Shown one piece after another: positions 8,509 to 17,164 of a stretch of 64,000 nucleotides of DNA. Both the position numbers and the translations under genes were made by a program. The stretch is from Rhodocyclaceae bacterium (GTDB lineage: Bacteria > Pseudomonadota > Gammaproteobacteria > Burkholderiales > Rhodocyclaceae). The DNA lies in NCBI GenBank assembly GCA_013791905.1, contig VMSX01000021.1:186001-250000 (forward strand), in the 5' to 3' direction. The number at the start of each line of letters is the position of its first letter. Position 1 is the stretch's first letter. The notes below the pieces were generated by a model, which was not told the origin of the DNA, made no database searches, and saw only the letters and a program-made list of their open reading frames with translations.

Positions 8509-9648
8509 ATGGACAATAATTCCCTGCCGCGCATCAGCTGGACCGAGGGCGAAGTGGTGCACAGCGCCGACTGGCGTTCGACGGCGGGGTTGTTGCCGCC
8601 GCGGCGTGTGGTGGTTGCCGATGACACCCTGTCGGCCGATTCCGCGTATCGCCTGGCCTGCGAAGGGACGGCGCTGCTGTGGCGCGGCGACTTTCAGAAT
8701 GCCCGGCAGTTGCTGCTCGCACTCGCGCGGCGGATCGGGCGCAAGGGCCGCAAACCGGCCGATACGCCAGCAGAGGCCTTCCATCAGCATCGGCTGGCGC
8801 AGTCGCAGCGCGCTCGCACGCTGGGCATGCTGCTGCTGCCTTTCGAGGCGGATCACCGCATTCCGCTGCGTCGGGCGCCGGACGTCCAGGTCGCCTGTCA
8901 GGAAGTCTACGGCGACGCAGCGGCGCCCTATGTTGCCTCGTTGCGCGAGCTGCTGGGTCTGATCGGCGCGCACGAATGGCGCAAGAAGGGTGTGCCGGTG
9001 GCGGCCCTCGGCCAGTCGATTCACCCGCATCACGGCGTCTTTGCCCCGATCCGCAGCGAATATGTCGGACTGGTCGCCAGTGCGCCCCTGCCCAAGCCGC
9101 TCCCCGTACTGGCCTTCGACATCGGCACCGGCACCGGGGTGCTGGCCGCCGTGCTTGCCCAGCGGGGTATCAAGCATATCGTGGCGACCGAGCAGGATAC
9201 GCGTGCGCTGGTCTGTGCCAGGGAGAACATCGACCGGCTGCGGTTCGCCGATCAGATCGAGCTGGTTGCGGCGGACCTTTTCCCGCCGGGGCGCGCCGCG
9301 CTGGTGGTCTGCAATCCGCCGTGGCTGCCGGCCCGGCCGAGCTCACCACTGGAACATGCCGTGTATGACCCGGACAGCCAGATGCTGCGCGGCTTTCTGG
9401 GGGGGCTGGCGGCGCATCTCGCACCCGGTGGCGAGGGCTGGCTGATTCTTTCCGACCTGGCCGAGCATCTGGGTTTGCGCTCGCGTGACGAATTGCAGAA
9501 GCTGTTTGACGCCGCCGGACTCAAAGTGGTCGGCAAGCTCGACGCCCGCCCGACCCATCCGAAAGCCAGCGACACTAGCGATCCCCTGCATGCTGCACGC
9601 GCGGCAGAGGTGACCTCGCTCTGGCGGCTGGCACCCCGCTCCCCCTAG
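8509..9648 (+). CDS. Class I SAM-dependent methyltransferase, HemK/PrmB-like
   Basis: 379 codons. The N-terminal ~190 residues are family-specific. The SAM-binding core begins at LAFDIGTGTGVLAAVLAQRG near residue 203, and the NPPW motif (VVCNPPWLPA) near 268 is the hallmark of N-methyltransferases such as PrmB/PrmC or N6-adenine enzymes. The substrate may be a protein glutamine or a nucleic acid; the sequence does not settle it. It is divergent from the phosphatase across 219 bp (8290-8508), in which I see no repeat, hairpin with T-run or small gene. Confidence 0.85.
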   Translation: MDNNSLPRISWTEGEVVHSADWRSTAGLLPPRRVVVADDTLSADSAYRLACEGTALLWRGDFQNARQLLLALARRIGRKGRKPADTPAEAFHQHRLAQSQRARTLGMLLLPFEADHRIPLRRAPDVQVACQEVYGDAAAPYVASLRELLGLIGAHEWRKKGVPVAALGQSIHPHHGVFAPIRSEYVGLVASAPLPKPLPVLAFDIGTGTGVLAAVLAQRGIKHIVATEQDTRALVCARENIDRLRFADQIELVAADLFPPGRAALVVCNPPWLPARPSSPLEHAVYDPDSQMLRGFLGGLAAHLAPGGEGWLILSDLAEHLGLRSRDELQKLFDAAGLKVVGKLDARPTHPKASDTSDPLHAARAAEVTSLWRLAPRSP

Positions 9649-9651
9649 TTA

Positions 9652-10350
9652 CTACGCCGCCGCCAGCGCCCAGTCGGCAGCGCCCTGGGCGTGCAGACGG
9701 GTGGTGTCGAACAGCGGGACGCTGGCATCCGGCTGGCCGACCAGCAGCGACACTTCCGTGCAACCGAGGATGATGCCCTGCGCGCCCTGGTCGATCAGCG
9801 CGGCCATGATCCGGCGGTATTCGTTGCGCGAAGCGGGCAGGATCTTGCCGAGACAAAGTTCTTCATAGATGACGCGGTGGATGATCGCCCGGTCGCCCGG
9901 TGCCGGGATGAGCACCTGCAGTCCATGCCGCTCGCGCAGGCGGTCGCGGTAGAAGGCCTGCTCCATGGTGAAGCGCGTGCCGAGCAGGCCGACGGTCGAT
10001 AAGCCAGCCTGTTTGATCGCAGCGGCGGTGGGGTCGGCGATGTGCAGAAGCGGGATATTGACGGCAGCCTCGATGGCCGGCGCTACCTTGTGCATGGTGT
10101 TCGTGCATAGCACCAAAACCTCCGCGCCGGCCGCTGCGACCGCGCGCGCGGCCGCAGCCAGCAACTCGCCGGCCGCCGTCCAGTTGTCGTCGCGCTGCAG
10201 TTGCTCGATCTCATGAAAGTCGACGCTGTAGAGCACCAGCCGCGCGGAATGCAGCCCGCCGAGGCGCTGCTTGACGGCTTCGTTGATCAGGCGGTAATAC
10301 GGCACGGTGGATTCCCAGCTCATGCCGCCAATCAGGCCAATGACTTTCAT
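9652..10350 (-). CDS. Aspartate/glutamate racemase family protein
   Basis: 232 codons from the ATG at 10350 (MKVIGLIGGMSWEST). The two catalytic cysteines of cofactor-independent racemases are in VLVLCTNTMHK (near residue 83) and IILGCTEVSLL (near 195). These enzymes interconvert D- and L-aspartate or related amino acids. The family is the RacX/YgeA type. It is convergent with the methyltransferase, ending 3 bp past its stop. An AAGGAG ribosome site precedes the start. Confidence 0.92.
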   Translation of the reverse strand: MKVIGLIGGMSWESTVPYYRLINEAVKQRLGGLHSARLVLYSVDFHEIEQLQRDDNWTAAGELLAAAARAVAAAGAEVLVLCTNTMHKVAPAIEAAVNIPLLHIADPTAAAIKQAGLSTVGLLGTRFTMEQAFYRDRLRERHGLQVLIPAPGDRAIIHRVIYEELCLGKILPASRNEYRRIMAALIDQGAQGIILGCTEVSLLVGQPDASVPLFDTTRLHAQGAADWALAAA

Positions 10351-10500
10351 GAGAACTCCTTGAGATTCTGGATCAACGCGTGCAGGCGCACGCTGCAATG
10401 CAGCATAGCATCGGCATCGCCGCATCTTTACCGGTCGTTTGTCATTTTCAGGGTTATGGCGTATTTTTTACCTCCCCAACACCCAAAATGGAGATAAAAA

Positions 10501-11370
10501 ATGACAAAACCCACCCCGGAATTCGACAGCCTCAATCCGGCACTCAAGCTCAACCGCCGCGGCTTCATGGTCACCGCCCTGGGCGCCGGCTTTGCGCTGG
10601 CCACCCATCCGGTCATGGCTCAGACGGCCATCAAGACCGACACCAGCGGGCTTACCGCCGGCGAGATCAAGGTGTCCACAACCGACGGCGACATGGTCGC
10701 CTACCGCGCCCAGCCGGCCAGTGGCGGCAACTTCCCGGTGATCCTGGTGATTTCCGAAATCTTCGGCGTGCATGAGCACATCGCCGACGTCTGCCGGCGG
10801 CTGGCCAAGCTCGGTTACCAGGCGATCGCACCGGAACTGTTCGCGCGCTACGGCGATCCGCGCAAGCTGACCAACGTCCAGGAAATCCTCACCGATATCG
10901 TCGGCAAGACACCCGATGCCGGCGTGATGACCGACCTCGACGCCTGCGTCGCCTGGGCCGCGAAAAATGGTGGCGATGGCGCGCGCGTCGGCATCACCGG
11001 CTTCTGCTGGGGCGGGCGCATCACCTGGCTGTATGCCGTGCATAACCCAAAGATCAAGGCAGGTGTGGCGTGGTACGGGCGGATCGACAATCCGGTCACA
11101 CCGCAAACACCCAAGCACCCCATCGACCTCGCCGCGCAGGTCAAGCCGCCGGTGCTTGGTCTCTACGGCGGCAAGGATCAGGGGATCCCGCTCGGCGATG
11201 TCGATGACATGAACGCGGCGCTCAAGAAAGCCGGCAGCAAATCCGCGATCCACGTCTATCCGGATGCGCCGCACGCCTTCCACGCCGACTACCGTCCGAG
11301 CTATCGCAAGGCTGAGGCCGAAGATGGCTGGCAGCGGATGCGGGACTGGTTCAAGGCCAACGGGCTCTGA
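10501..11370 (+). CDS. Dienelactone hydrolase family protein, Tat-exported
   Basis: 289 codons. A twin-arginine signal ([23 protein letters not shown], given in part) occupies residues about 18-40, so the protein is probably periplasmic. The alpha/beta hydrolase triad is visible: Cys in GFCWGGR, Asp in GGKDQG and His in PHAFHAD, with the dienelactone-hydrolase Glu in ISEIFG. Family members hydrolyse lactones such as dienelactone from aromatic degradation. A Cys nucleophile rather than Ser supports this family. It is a single gene followed by a GC hairpin. Confidence 0.92.
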   Translation: MTKPTPEFDSLNPALKLNRRGFMVTALGAGFALATHPVMAQTAIKTDTSGLTAGEIKVSTTDGDMVAYRAQPASGGNFPVILVISEIFGVHEHIADVCRRLAKLGYQAIAPELFARYGDPRKLTNVQEILTDIVGKTPDAGVMTDLDACVAWAAKNGGDGARVGITGFCWGGRITWLYAVHNPKIKAGVAWYGRIDNPVTPQTPKHPIDLAAQVKPPVLGLYGGKDQGIPLGDVDDMNAALKKAGSKSAIHVYPDAPHAFHADYRPSYRKAEAEDGWQRMRDWFKANGL

Positions 11371-11377
11371 ACCGGCA

Positions 11378-11399
11378 GGGGCGGGCTGCGGCCCGCCCC
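11378..11399. terminator. GC-rich hairpin between convergent genes
   Basis: GGGGCGGGC and GCCCGCCCC form a perfect 9 bp stem with a 4-base loop. It lies between the dienelactone hydrolase stop (11370) and the end of the opposite ketopantoate reductase gene (11402). No long T-run follows, so it may be only partly intrinsic. Confidence 0.6.
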
Positions 11400-11401
11400 G
11401 C

Positions 11402-12343
11402 TTAACTCATGTTCTGCTGGTGTTTTCTGCGCATTTCGTAGGCTTGCAAATGGGAGTAGGCAAGCTTCAGTAGTGGCGTCTCCACGGCGTGTGTTGTGGC
11501 CCTGCTCACCATTTCGCCCAGGATGTGCTCTGCCTCGGTCGGCCCGCCACGCTCGATGTCGCGCAGCATCGATGCGGTAAGGGGCGAGCCACGCGTGGTC
11601 AGGTGGTTCCGGTATAGCGCCAGTTGTTCCGAATTGGGAATGTGCCCGCATTTTCCTGCAACCGCCTGGCACTCATCCAGCAGGCCGACAATGAATTCCT
11701 CTCCTGCGTGCGTTTCCAGAATGTCGCCCACCGAACTGCGCATCGTGCAGGTGGCGGCGGCCAGGGTACACAGGAAAATAAACTTGTCCCACATGTCGCT
11801 TTCAATGTCTGCGGATAGCGAGAAATCGATGCCGGAGCGGACCAGCAATTCAGACAATGAAGCGAGATGCGGGGAAACGGCGTTGCCGCGTGCACCAATG
11901 ATCAGGCGGTGGAAGTTGTTGAGATGTCTGATTTCACCCGTGGGGGCCAGGGTGACGGCCAGATGGGCAATCCCGCCGAGGACCCGGGCTTGCCCGTAGC
12001 GTGCGTCAAGTCGCGCGAGGTGGGCGATGCCGTTCAGCAAGGGGAGGATCAGGGTTTGCGGGCCTACCGCCGGGGCAATCGAATCCAGTGCGGTATCTAA
12101 GTCGTACGCTTTGCAGGACAACGCGATGACGTCGAAATTGGCATTGGCGGTATCGGTCAGCGAGGTCAGGATATTGGGGTTGATGTGGAGATCGCCGAGC
12201 GGGCTGGCGACACGCAGGCCATGCGTCAACAAATTTTCAGCCCGTGCCGTTCTCACCAGGAAGGTGATGTCGCCGCCGGCAGCGTGAATCTTTGCACCGA
12301 AGTACCCGCCGGTTCCGCCGGCGCCCAGCATCAGGATGCGCAT
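11402..12343 (-). CDS. Ketopantoate reductase family protein (ApbA/PanE)
   Basis: 313 codons. The N-terminal Rossmann motif MRILMLGAGGTGGYFGAKI binds NADPH, and the C-terminal helical domain holds the conserved MWDKFIFLCTLAAAT segment with the catalytic Lys. PanE makes pantoate for coenzyme A. Many genomes carry several paralogues with other 2-oxo acid substrates, so I do not assign panE. It lies 72 bp upstream of nothing obviously related (a YiiX-type amidase is on the same strand behind it). Confidence 0.88.
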   Translation of the reverse strand: MRILMLGAGGTGGYFGAKIHAAGGDITFLVRTARAENLLTHGLRVASPLGDLHINPNILTSLTDTANANFDVIALSCKAYDLDTALDSIAPAVGPQTLILPLLNGIAHLARLDARYGQARVLGGIAHLAVTLAPTGEIRHLNNFHRLIIGARGNAVSPHLASLSELLVRSGIDFSLSADIESDMWDKFIFLCTLAAATCTMRSSVGDILETHAGEEFIVGLLDECQAVAGKCGHIPNSEQLALYRNHLTTRGSPLTASMLRDIERGGPTEAEHILGEMVSRATTHAVETPLLKLAYSHLQAYEMRRKHQQNMS

Positions 12344-12415
12344 CGTTTGCTCCTTTGTCGTGTCCAGTTATGCAGCCACATCAGCCAACCCGTCGCGGTC
12401 CGTATCGTGCCCGGT

Positions 12416-13195
12416 CTAGGTTTTTGTGGACTCCTGCTCGGCAATCTCGGCAATGTCACTGGACCATGTCAGCGTGTGCGGGTCAAATCCATTATGCACG
12501 ACCGGCTTGATGATCCGGAAGTATGGCGAGATATCGAAGTCGCGCGGCGCAAACAGGCTGTGATGGCGGATGTGGAGAATCTCGTCATAGCAATCCAGGC
12601 ATTCAGGGTCCTTGGATTCAGCGACCAGCCGTTCGGGCAGGATCGGATAGCGCACGGACTGGAAGGCCTGTGCGATGAGCGAGGAACAGATGGCGCGCGT
12701 CGGATCGCCGCTGCCGAGCGCCAGCATGCGCCTCCTCCAGCGGGCCGGGACTGGCGGCGTGCGAATCAGATAGCGGGTCAGGTCGATGATGTTCTGCAGG
12801 TCGTAATGGTGCCCGACGCGGGAAACCGCATGGGCCACCAGCGCATCGATTTCCTCCGCCGACAGCCCGACCGGGCGGCAGATGCGCGTGTGCAGGTTCC
12901 AATAGGTGCTCAACGGCACCACGCGCACGCCCTCCAGCACATCGGCTTCCAGCAGTTCATCCGCTGCCGCACCCTGCCCGTCCGCAACGCAGAGTGCCGC
13001 ATGCGACCAGGTGGATTGCGTGAGGTATTTGATTGCCGTGCTGATCCGGCTGGAGCCCTCGACCAACAGTACGTCACCCTTGCGCAGGGCTTTGGCAAGC
13101 TGCTCGGGCTCGCAGGTCGCGAGCCGGACGGCGCGGGAGCTGGGCTGGCTAAGGAACTGGGCCAGCCGGTATCCTATGATTTCCAGAAGACGCAA
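12416..13195 (-). CDS. YiiX/YebB-like permuted NlpC/P60 (papain-like) hydrolase
   Basis: 259 codons from a TTG at 13195. The pattern matches circularly permuted NlpC/P60 enzymes: KGDVLLVEG early, the catalytic His in STWSHAAL near residue 66, and the catalytic Cys in AICSSLIAQAF near 173. Such enzymes cut peptide or amide bonds in cell-wall or lipid substrates; the exact substrate is unknown. There is no clear signal peptide. The neighbouring gene on the same strand upstream is a truncated methyltransferase. Confidence 0.8.
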   Translation of the reverse strand: MRLLEIIGYRLAQFLSQPSSRAVRLATCEPEQLAKALRKGDVLLVEGSSRISTAIKYLTQSTWSHAALCVADGQGAAADELLEADVLEGVRVVPLSTYWNLHTRICRPVGLSAEEIDALVAHAVSRVGHHYDLQNIIDLTRYLIRTPPVPARWRRRMLALGSGDPTRAICSSLIAQAFQSVRYPILPERLVAESKDPECLDCYDEILHIRHHSLFAPRDFDISPYFRIIKPVVHNGFDPHTLTWSSDIAEIAEQESTKT

Positions 13196-13198
13196 AGA

Positions 13199-13405
13199 TT
13201 AACTCCAGTCGTGGATTAACTTGCGATAACCGCGGCTGTCCGGCCCACCCGCGGCCAGTTGCGCTGTCAGCGCGCCGTCGCCGCAGCCCAGATCGAGGAT
13301 GCGCCCCTTACCGGCAAGCTGCAATGCGCCGATCAGCCGCGCTCCCCGCTCCTTCTGATGCGCCGACGCCAGTTTGTATTTTTCGCCGTCGAATTCGTGG
13401 GCCAT
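13199..13405 (-). pseudogene. Truncated class I methyltransferase (remnant)
   Basis: 68 codons from the ATG at 13405. MAHEFDGEKYKLASAHQKE and the SAM motif I ILDLGCGDGALTAQLAAG are intact, but after motif I the reading frame ends within about 20 residues (RGYRKLIHDWS). Complete family members need roughly 150 more residues for the rest of the Rossmann fold. The simplest reading is a gene that lost its middle and 3' part by deletion. It stops 4 bp before the start of the YiiX-like gene. Confidence 0.65.
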
Positions 13406-13457
13406 GTTTATTTCGTAGTCAAAGTCCGGGGCCGGCAACTGCCGGGATACTCCATCG

Positions 13458-13994
13458 CTATTTCGCCTTCGATTTCAGTTTGATCCGTTCCCCGGCAACC
13501 ATGAAGTTGCCGCGTCCGCAGTGATGAATCGTCCGCGGGTTTTTCGCTGCCGGGTCGGTCCACGCCTTGATGACTTCAAGGACAAACAGGCAGTACTTTG
13601 ACACCATGCCGGTATCGACAACGCGGCATTCGAGATTGGCGAAGCACTCCGCGATGAGTGGTGCGCCGACGCGTGCCGCAGGCTGCGGCGTGAGGCCAAA
13701 CCGTTCAAACTTGTTGATTTTCGCCCCCGACGCATTGCCGCAGGCCACCACCTGCGGGGCGATCTCCACCGTCGGAATGTTGATGACGCATTCACCGCTG
13801 GCCTTTAGCAGCTCGAATGAATGGTTGCGATTGCTGATCACGCATCCCACCAGCGGCGGCTCGAATTCAAGCATGGTATGCCACGACTGGGCCATGATGT
13901 CCGGCCAGCGTTTCCCGGTCGTGGTGATCAGGACGACCGGGCCTGGCTCGAGCAAGCCATAGACCCTGGACAAAGGCAATGACTTTTTGGTCAT
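13458..13994 (-). CDS. Flavin reductase family protein
   Basis: 178 codons. The split-barrel FMN-binding pattern is visible: GPVVLITTTG, the WHTMLEFEPPLVGCVIS stretch, and SGECVINIP. The proteins use NAD(P)H to reduce free or bound flavin and often serve a monooxygenase partner. No monooxygenase adjoins it here. The tail is lysine-rich (KLKSKAK). It is the last complete gene on the minus strand before a 68 bp gap to a small membrane protein gene. Confidence 0.88.
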   Translation of the reverse strand: MTKKSLPLSRVYGLLEPGPVVLITTTGKRWPDIMAQSWHTMLEFEPPLVGCVISNRNHSFELLKASGECVINIPTVEIAPQVVACGNASGAKINKFERFGLTPQPAARVGAPLIAECFANLECRVVDTGMVSKYCLFVLEVIKAWTDPAAKNPRTIHHCGRGNFMVAGERIKLKSKAK

Positions 13995-14062
13995 GTTGGG
14001 TCTAATAATCAGCAGCTATCCAGGGTCTGGATTGGCGCGCAGTGATTGCGACATTCGGCAAT

Positions 14063-14332
14063 TCACCGCTGATCCAGCAGGAAAACCATGCCGAACGCGC
14101 CAACCGTGATGAGCTTGTCGTTGACCATGGTGTAAGACGCCACGCCGACTGAATGGTAAGTCGACACGAATGCCGTCAGCACCCCGATGCCGAGCAGGCC
14201 GGCAATCGGATTGCGCTGTGCCGTTGCCTCTTCGATTGTCGCCCGATGCTTTTCCGGCGAAGGATTGAAGGCAACGGCGAGACCCACCGTGACCAGGGCA
14301 ACGACAGTAGTAACGAAAGTGTTCTTGATCAT
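14063..14332 (-). CDS. Small predicted membrane/exported protein, possibly DUF4359-like
   Basis: 89 codons from the ATG at 14332 (MIKNTFVTTVVALVTVG). One N-terminal hydrophobic helix ends in AFNPSPEKH, followed by a helical soluble part and a second hydrophobic stretch near the C-terminus. The NPSPE after a signal-like helix resembles DUF4359, but the match is from memory and weak. It is 22 bp downstream of the 452-residue exported protein gene and may be its operon partner. Function unknown. Confidence 0.6.
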   Translation of the reverse strand: MIKNTFVTTVVALVTVGLAVAFNPSPEKHRATIEEATAQRNPIAGLLGIGVLTAFVSTYHSVGVASYTMVNDKLITVGAFGMVFLLDQR

Positions 14333-14354
14333 GGTTATTCCTCGCAAAGTCGGA

Positions 14355-15713
14355 TCACTGCAGTTTGCCGTTCCAGAGGGTCGTTTCGTTCCAGAAGCGC
14401 GGCTCCATGCGGGCAAACTCTGATTGACCTTTGAAGCTCCGCCACAGGCCCCTGAATTCAGTTGCCTCGGCATCGAACAGCATGGACAAGCTGCCGATGC
14501 CAAAGCGGTCGCGCCAGATGCACAGTATTTCGCGGCTGGCCGGCACCAGGCATGGCCCCAGAGAGCCCCGCTCCACCCTGGCACCGATCTCCCGTCCGTA
14601 CACCATCAGGTAGCGCCCCTGCAATCCACCGCTGCCACTCGGGAAGAGTTTGGTGATTACGCTGGTGGTGCCGCTGGAGATCAACGTACCTTCGTAGGTG
14701 CCGACGTAGCGCTGCATGATGACCGCGTCGCGCAGGCGCACCGTTGGTGCCCTGGCTTCGGCCTGCCGGGCCGATTTCTTCGAGCGCTTGGGCGGGCGCT
14801 CCAGGTCTGCCGGGGTTTCGCGCAGGAATACCCGCCAGCGCGGGTCCCTCACCAGACGCACCTTGATGTTGGCTTCCATGGTGTGCAGGGAGCGATAGAC
14901 GGCGCCATAGAAGCGGTTGTGAAATTCGTCATCGTTCGTGGCATTGCCGGTCGAACTGCGCACATCGTCAAAATGCGCATAGGGATGGGCGCGGGTGCGG
15001 GCGGCGGCTTCCGGGTGGTCCGCCAGCGACAGGATGAAATACCGCTGGGCCAGGGTTTTGACGGCAAGCAGTTGGTGGCGTAGCGTTTCGCAGCGTTCGC
15101 CCAGCTCTTGAAGCGCGGGGGTTTTTCTCAGGTCCGGACAGGCACTGATGTTCCACGGCGACAGGCTGGCCACTAATGCGTCGTTTTCGATGGCCCGCAG
15201 CCGGTTTTCCAGCAATTGAATGGCGGTGTTGGCCATGCAGCGATCCTGGTCGTCAGCTGTGCAATTGTTGGTGATCTGCCTTGGCACGTTCCGGCCGGTT
15301 TGTTCAGCTAAATACCCAATGTCCAGCGCCCGCAGACGCGCAACGGCCCTTTCCCTCGCTTCCGCGTCGCTTGAGCATGTGGTGTCGATGTTGTCGCGTT
15401 CCAGTTCGGGAACGCTGGCGCAGTCACGCAGGATCAGCGTGGCAATCGGGTCGCCCGCGGCTTCGGCGCCCTGCAGCGCGGGCAGCCATTTCTTGGCCAT
15501 GCGCGCGCGTGCCTGCATTAGCTGCTGCTCTGGATTGCGGTGCTTGCCGGGTATTGTCAGCTTCATCAGGTCTGCCTGCAACGGCAGGGGGTCGATCCAC
15601 TGTGGCGGTATCGGCACGGGCTGGGCGCATGCGGAGCCAACCCAAACAACCAGCAGCCCAACCAGGCCTGGCAACTGCTTTAGACATCTGAATTCAAGAA
15701 GTTGCCGGGTCAT
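14355..15713 (-). CDS. Exported protein of unknown function
   Basis: 452 codons from the ATG at 15713. A signal peptide (PGLVGLLVVWVGSACAQ) ends in a good signal-peptidase I site (ACA-Q); a lipoprotein cut at the Cys is possible but the lipobox is poor. The middle, about 60-310, is helical with many Cys (DCAS, TTCSSD, NNCTADDQDRC, SACPD, RCETL), as in a periplasmic protein with disulfides. The last ~120 residues form a beta-rich domain (YVGTYEGTLISSGTTSV... GRYLMVYGRE). I recognise no family. Confidence 0.7.
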   Translation of the reverse strand: MTRQLLEFRCLKQLPGLVGLLVVWVGSACAQPVPIPPQWIDPLPLQADLMKLTIPGKHRNPEQQLMQARARMAKKWLPALQGAEAAGDPIATLILRDCASVPELERDNIDTTCSSDAEARERAVARLRALDIGYLAEQTGRNVPRQITNNCTADDQDRCMANTAIQLLENRLRAIENDALVASLSPWNISACPDLRKTPALQELGERCETLRHQLLAVKTLAQRYFILSLADHPEAAARTRAHPYAHFDDVRSSTGNATNDDEFHNRFYGAVYRSLHTMEANIKVRLVRDPRWRVFLRETPADLERPPKRSKKSARQAEARAPTVRLRDAVIMQRYVGTYEGTLISSGTTSVITKLFPSGSGGLQGRYLMVYGREIGARVERGSLGPCLVPASREILCIWRDRFGIGSLSMLFDAEATEFRGLWRSFKGQSEFARMEPRFWNETTLWNGKLQ

Positions 15714-15758
15714 CGGAGCATTCGCGAAGGTTGGTGGGCGCCGGGCCAAGGTCTGCCG

Positions 15759-16382
15759 TCATGGCGCGGCAATCGCTTGGCGCAAGCCGAAGGCGATCAG
15801 GAAGAAACCGCAGGCACCTTCGAGCAGCGACCGGCGGCGGCGATAGAAATTCGCGGCACGCGCGCTGGCCAGGGCAAGCGCAACGCCGCCATACCAGAGG
15901 GTGGCGATCAGGGCGACCATGGTGATGATGGCCAGCAAGGTACCAAGTGAAGCCCCGGTCGGCACCGCAGCGGAAAATACTGAAGCGTAAAAGGCCATGG
16001 CCTTGGGATTGGAAAGGTTGGTGACGGCGCCATCGCGTACCGCCCGCATGAAGCTGGAGCGCGTCGTCAACGCGGCTTTGGCGGGCAGCGGCTGCCCAAG
16101 GCGGCGCAGGAGCTGGATGCCGAACCAGATCAGATACGCCGCGCCAAGAAGCTTCACCGACCAGAACAGCCAGGGGAACAGGGCGAACAGCATGCCGAGT
16201 CCAAACAAGGCTGCTGCGGCCCACAGCGTGCTGACGCTGGCGATGCCGATGACCAGGGCGGCGGCTTCGGTTTTCGATGCAGTCACGGCGCGATGCGTCA
16301 CCGCGACGAAGTTCGGCCCCGGACTCATCACCCCGGCCAGGCAGACCGTTGAGGCGGTCAGTACCGCGGCAATGTCGATCAT
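15759..16382 (-). CDS. LysE/RhtB family amino-acid exporter
   Basis: 207 codons from the ATG at 16382. About six hydrophobic helices and the family motif VMSPGPNFVAVTHRAV near residue 22 are visible, with NLSNPKAMAFYASVF in the middle. These inner-membrane carriers export amino acids such as lysine, threonine or homoserine lactone; the substrate cannot be read. A longer frame runs upstream through a copy of the 26 bp repeat, but the family start is at MIDIAAVL. Confidence 0.9.
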   Translation of the reverse strand: MIDIAAVLTASTVCLAGVMSPGPNFVAVTHRAVTASKTEAAALVIGIASVSTLWAAAALFGLGMLFALFPWLFWSVKLLGAAYLIWFGIQLLRRLGQPLPAKAALTTRSSFMRAVRDGAVTNLSNPKAMAFYASVFSAAVPTGASLGTLLAIITMVALIATLWYGGVALALASARAANFYRRRRSLLEGACGFFLIAFGLRQAIAAP

Positions 16383-16418
16383 GTCGCGACGCCGATTAAG
16401 GGTTGGACACGCAGAGTC

Positions 16419-16444
16419 GCCGTCCAGCCAGCGCCGACTTTCCA
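16419..16444 (+). repeat. Dispersed 26 bp repeat, intergenic copy
   Basis: 22 of 26 bases match, with the full core CCAGCGCCGACTTT. It lies in the 82 bp gap between the LysE gene start and the methyltransferase stop. Confidence 0.65.
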
Positions 16445-16464
16445 GCAACATGAGCAGATCATGA

Positions 16465-17088
16465 TCACTGGGATGGCTTTCTGGCGATCATGAGGAAGAT
16501 CGGAAACTCAGTCTGCTGCGGACCGGCACCTTTCTGCATGTGGAACACCGTCGTGAAACTGACGTCGCGGAATCCTGCGGCCTCAGCCTGGTGTTGCAGT
16601 TCATCGCGACCAAAGCCCTTGTGGCCGTCGAATTCCGGGCCGTGAAATGACCCGTCCTCGGCATCCAGGTCGGCGATACACAGGTAACCGGACGCTGCCA
16701 GCAGGGCATGCAGGTCGCGCAACAGCTTGTCGGTGTCGGCGATGTGGTGGGCGGTCATCAAGGTGCAGATCAACTCATACCTGTCCGGCGGCAGCGGATC
16801 GGTGACCAGGTCAAGCCTGGTCGAACGCAGGTTGGTTGCGCCACTGGCGGCGATCTTCTCGTCCAGCACCGCCAGCATGCCGGCCGAACTGTCCGCTAGG
16901 GAAATGTGCCCGCAATGGGCTTGCAGGGCGAAGCCCAGCAAGCCGGTGCCGCAGCCATAGTCAAGCGCGCGCGCCTGGGGCGGCACCTGGCTGCGGATGC
17001 CGTCCGCGACGGCTTGGGCGCGCGCCAGCTTGACGGGATCCTGGTCCCAGGTTTTGGCGCTTTCATCAAAGGGGCTGTTTGAAGGCAT
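16465..17088 (-). CDS. Class I SAM-dependent methyltransferase
   Basis: 207 codons from the ATG at 17088. Motif I RALDYGCGTGLLGFAL is near residue 39, the acidic SAM-ribose residue is in ISLADSSAGML, and the later motif CTLMTAHHIADT resembles small-molecule methyltransferases. Substrate unknown. A longer open frame continues upstream to 17532 but is out of character, and a TAXI protein gene occupies that DNA in another frame. Confidence 0.88.
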   Translation of the reverse strand: MPSNSPFDESAKTWDQDPVKLARAQAVADGIRSQVPPQARALDYGCGTGLLGFALQAHCGHISLADSSAGMLAVLDEKIAASGATNLRSTRLDLVTDPLPPDRYELICTLMTAHHIADTDKLLRDLHALLAASGYLCIADLDAEDGSFHGPEFDGHKGFGRDELQHQAEAAGFRDVSFTTVFHMQKGAGPQQTEFPIFLMIARKPSQ

Positions 17089-17164
17089 GGTGGTCACCGG
17101 CTGGGAGGATGGGAAGTTTGAGTGGATGGTTTGGCGCCTGGTCCGGGCACATTGGGTTCCGGCG

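Noticed and set aside
8553-8566. Repeat-like string CAGCGCCGACTGGCG in the methyltransferase gene
   Set aside because: Only about ten core bases match and the TTT end is missing, so it was not counted.
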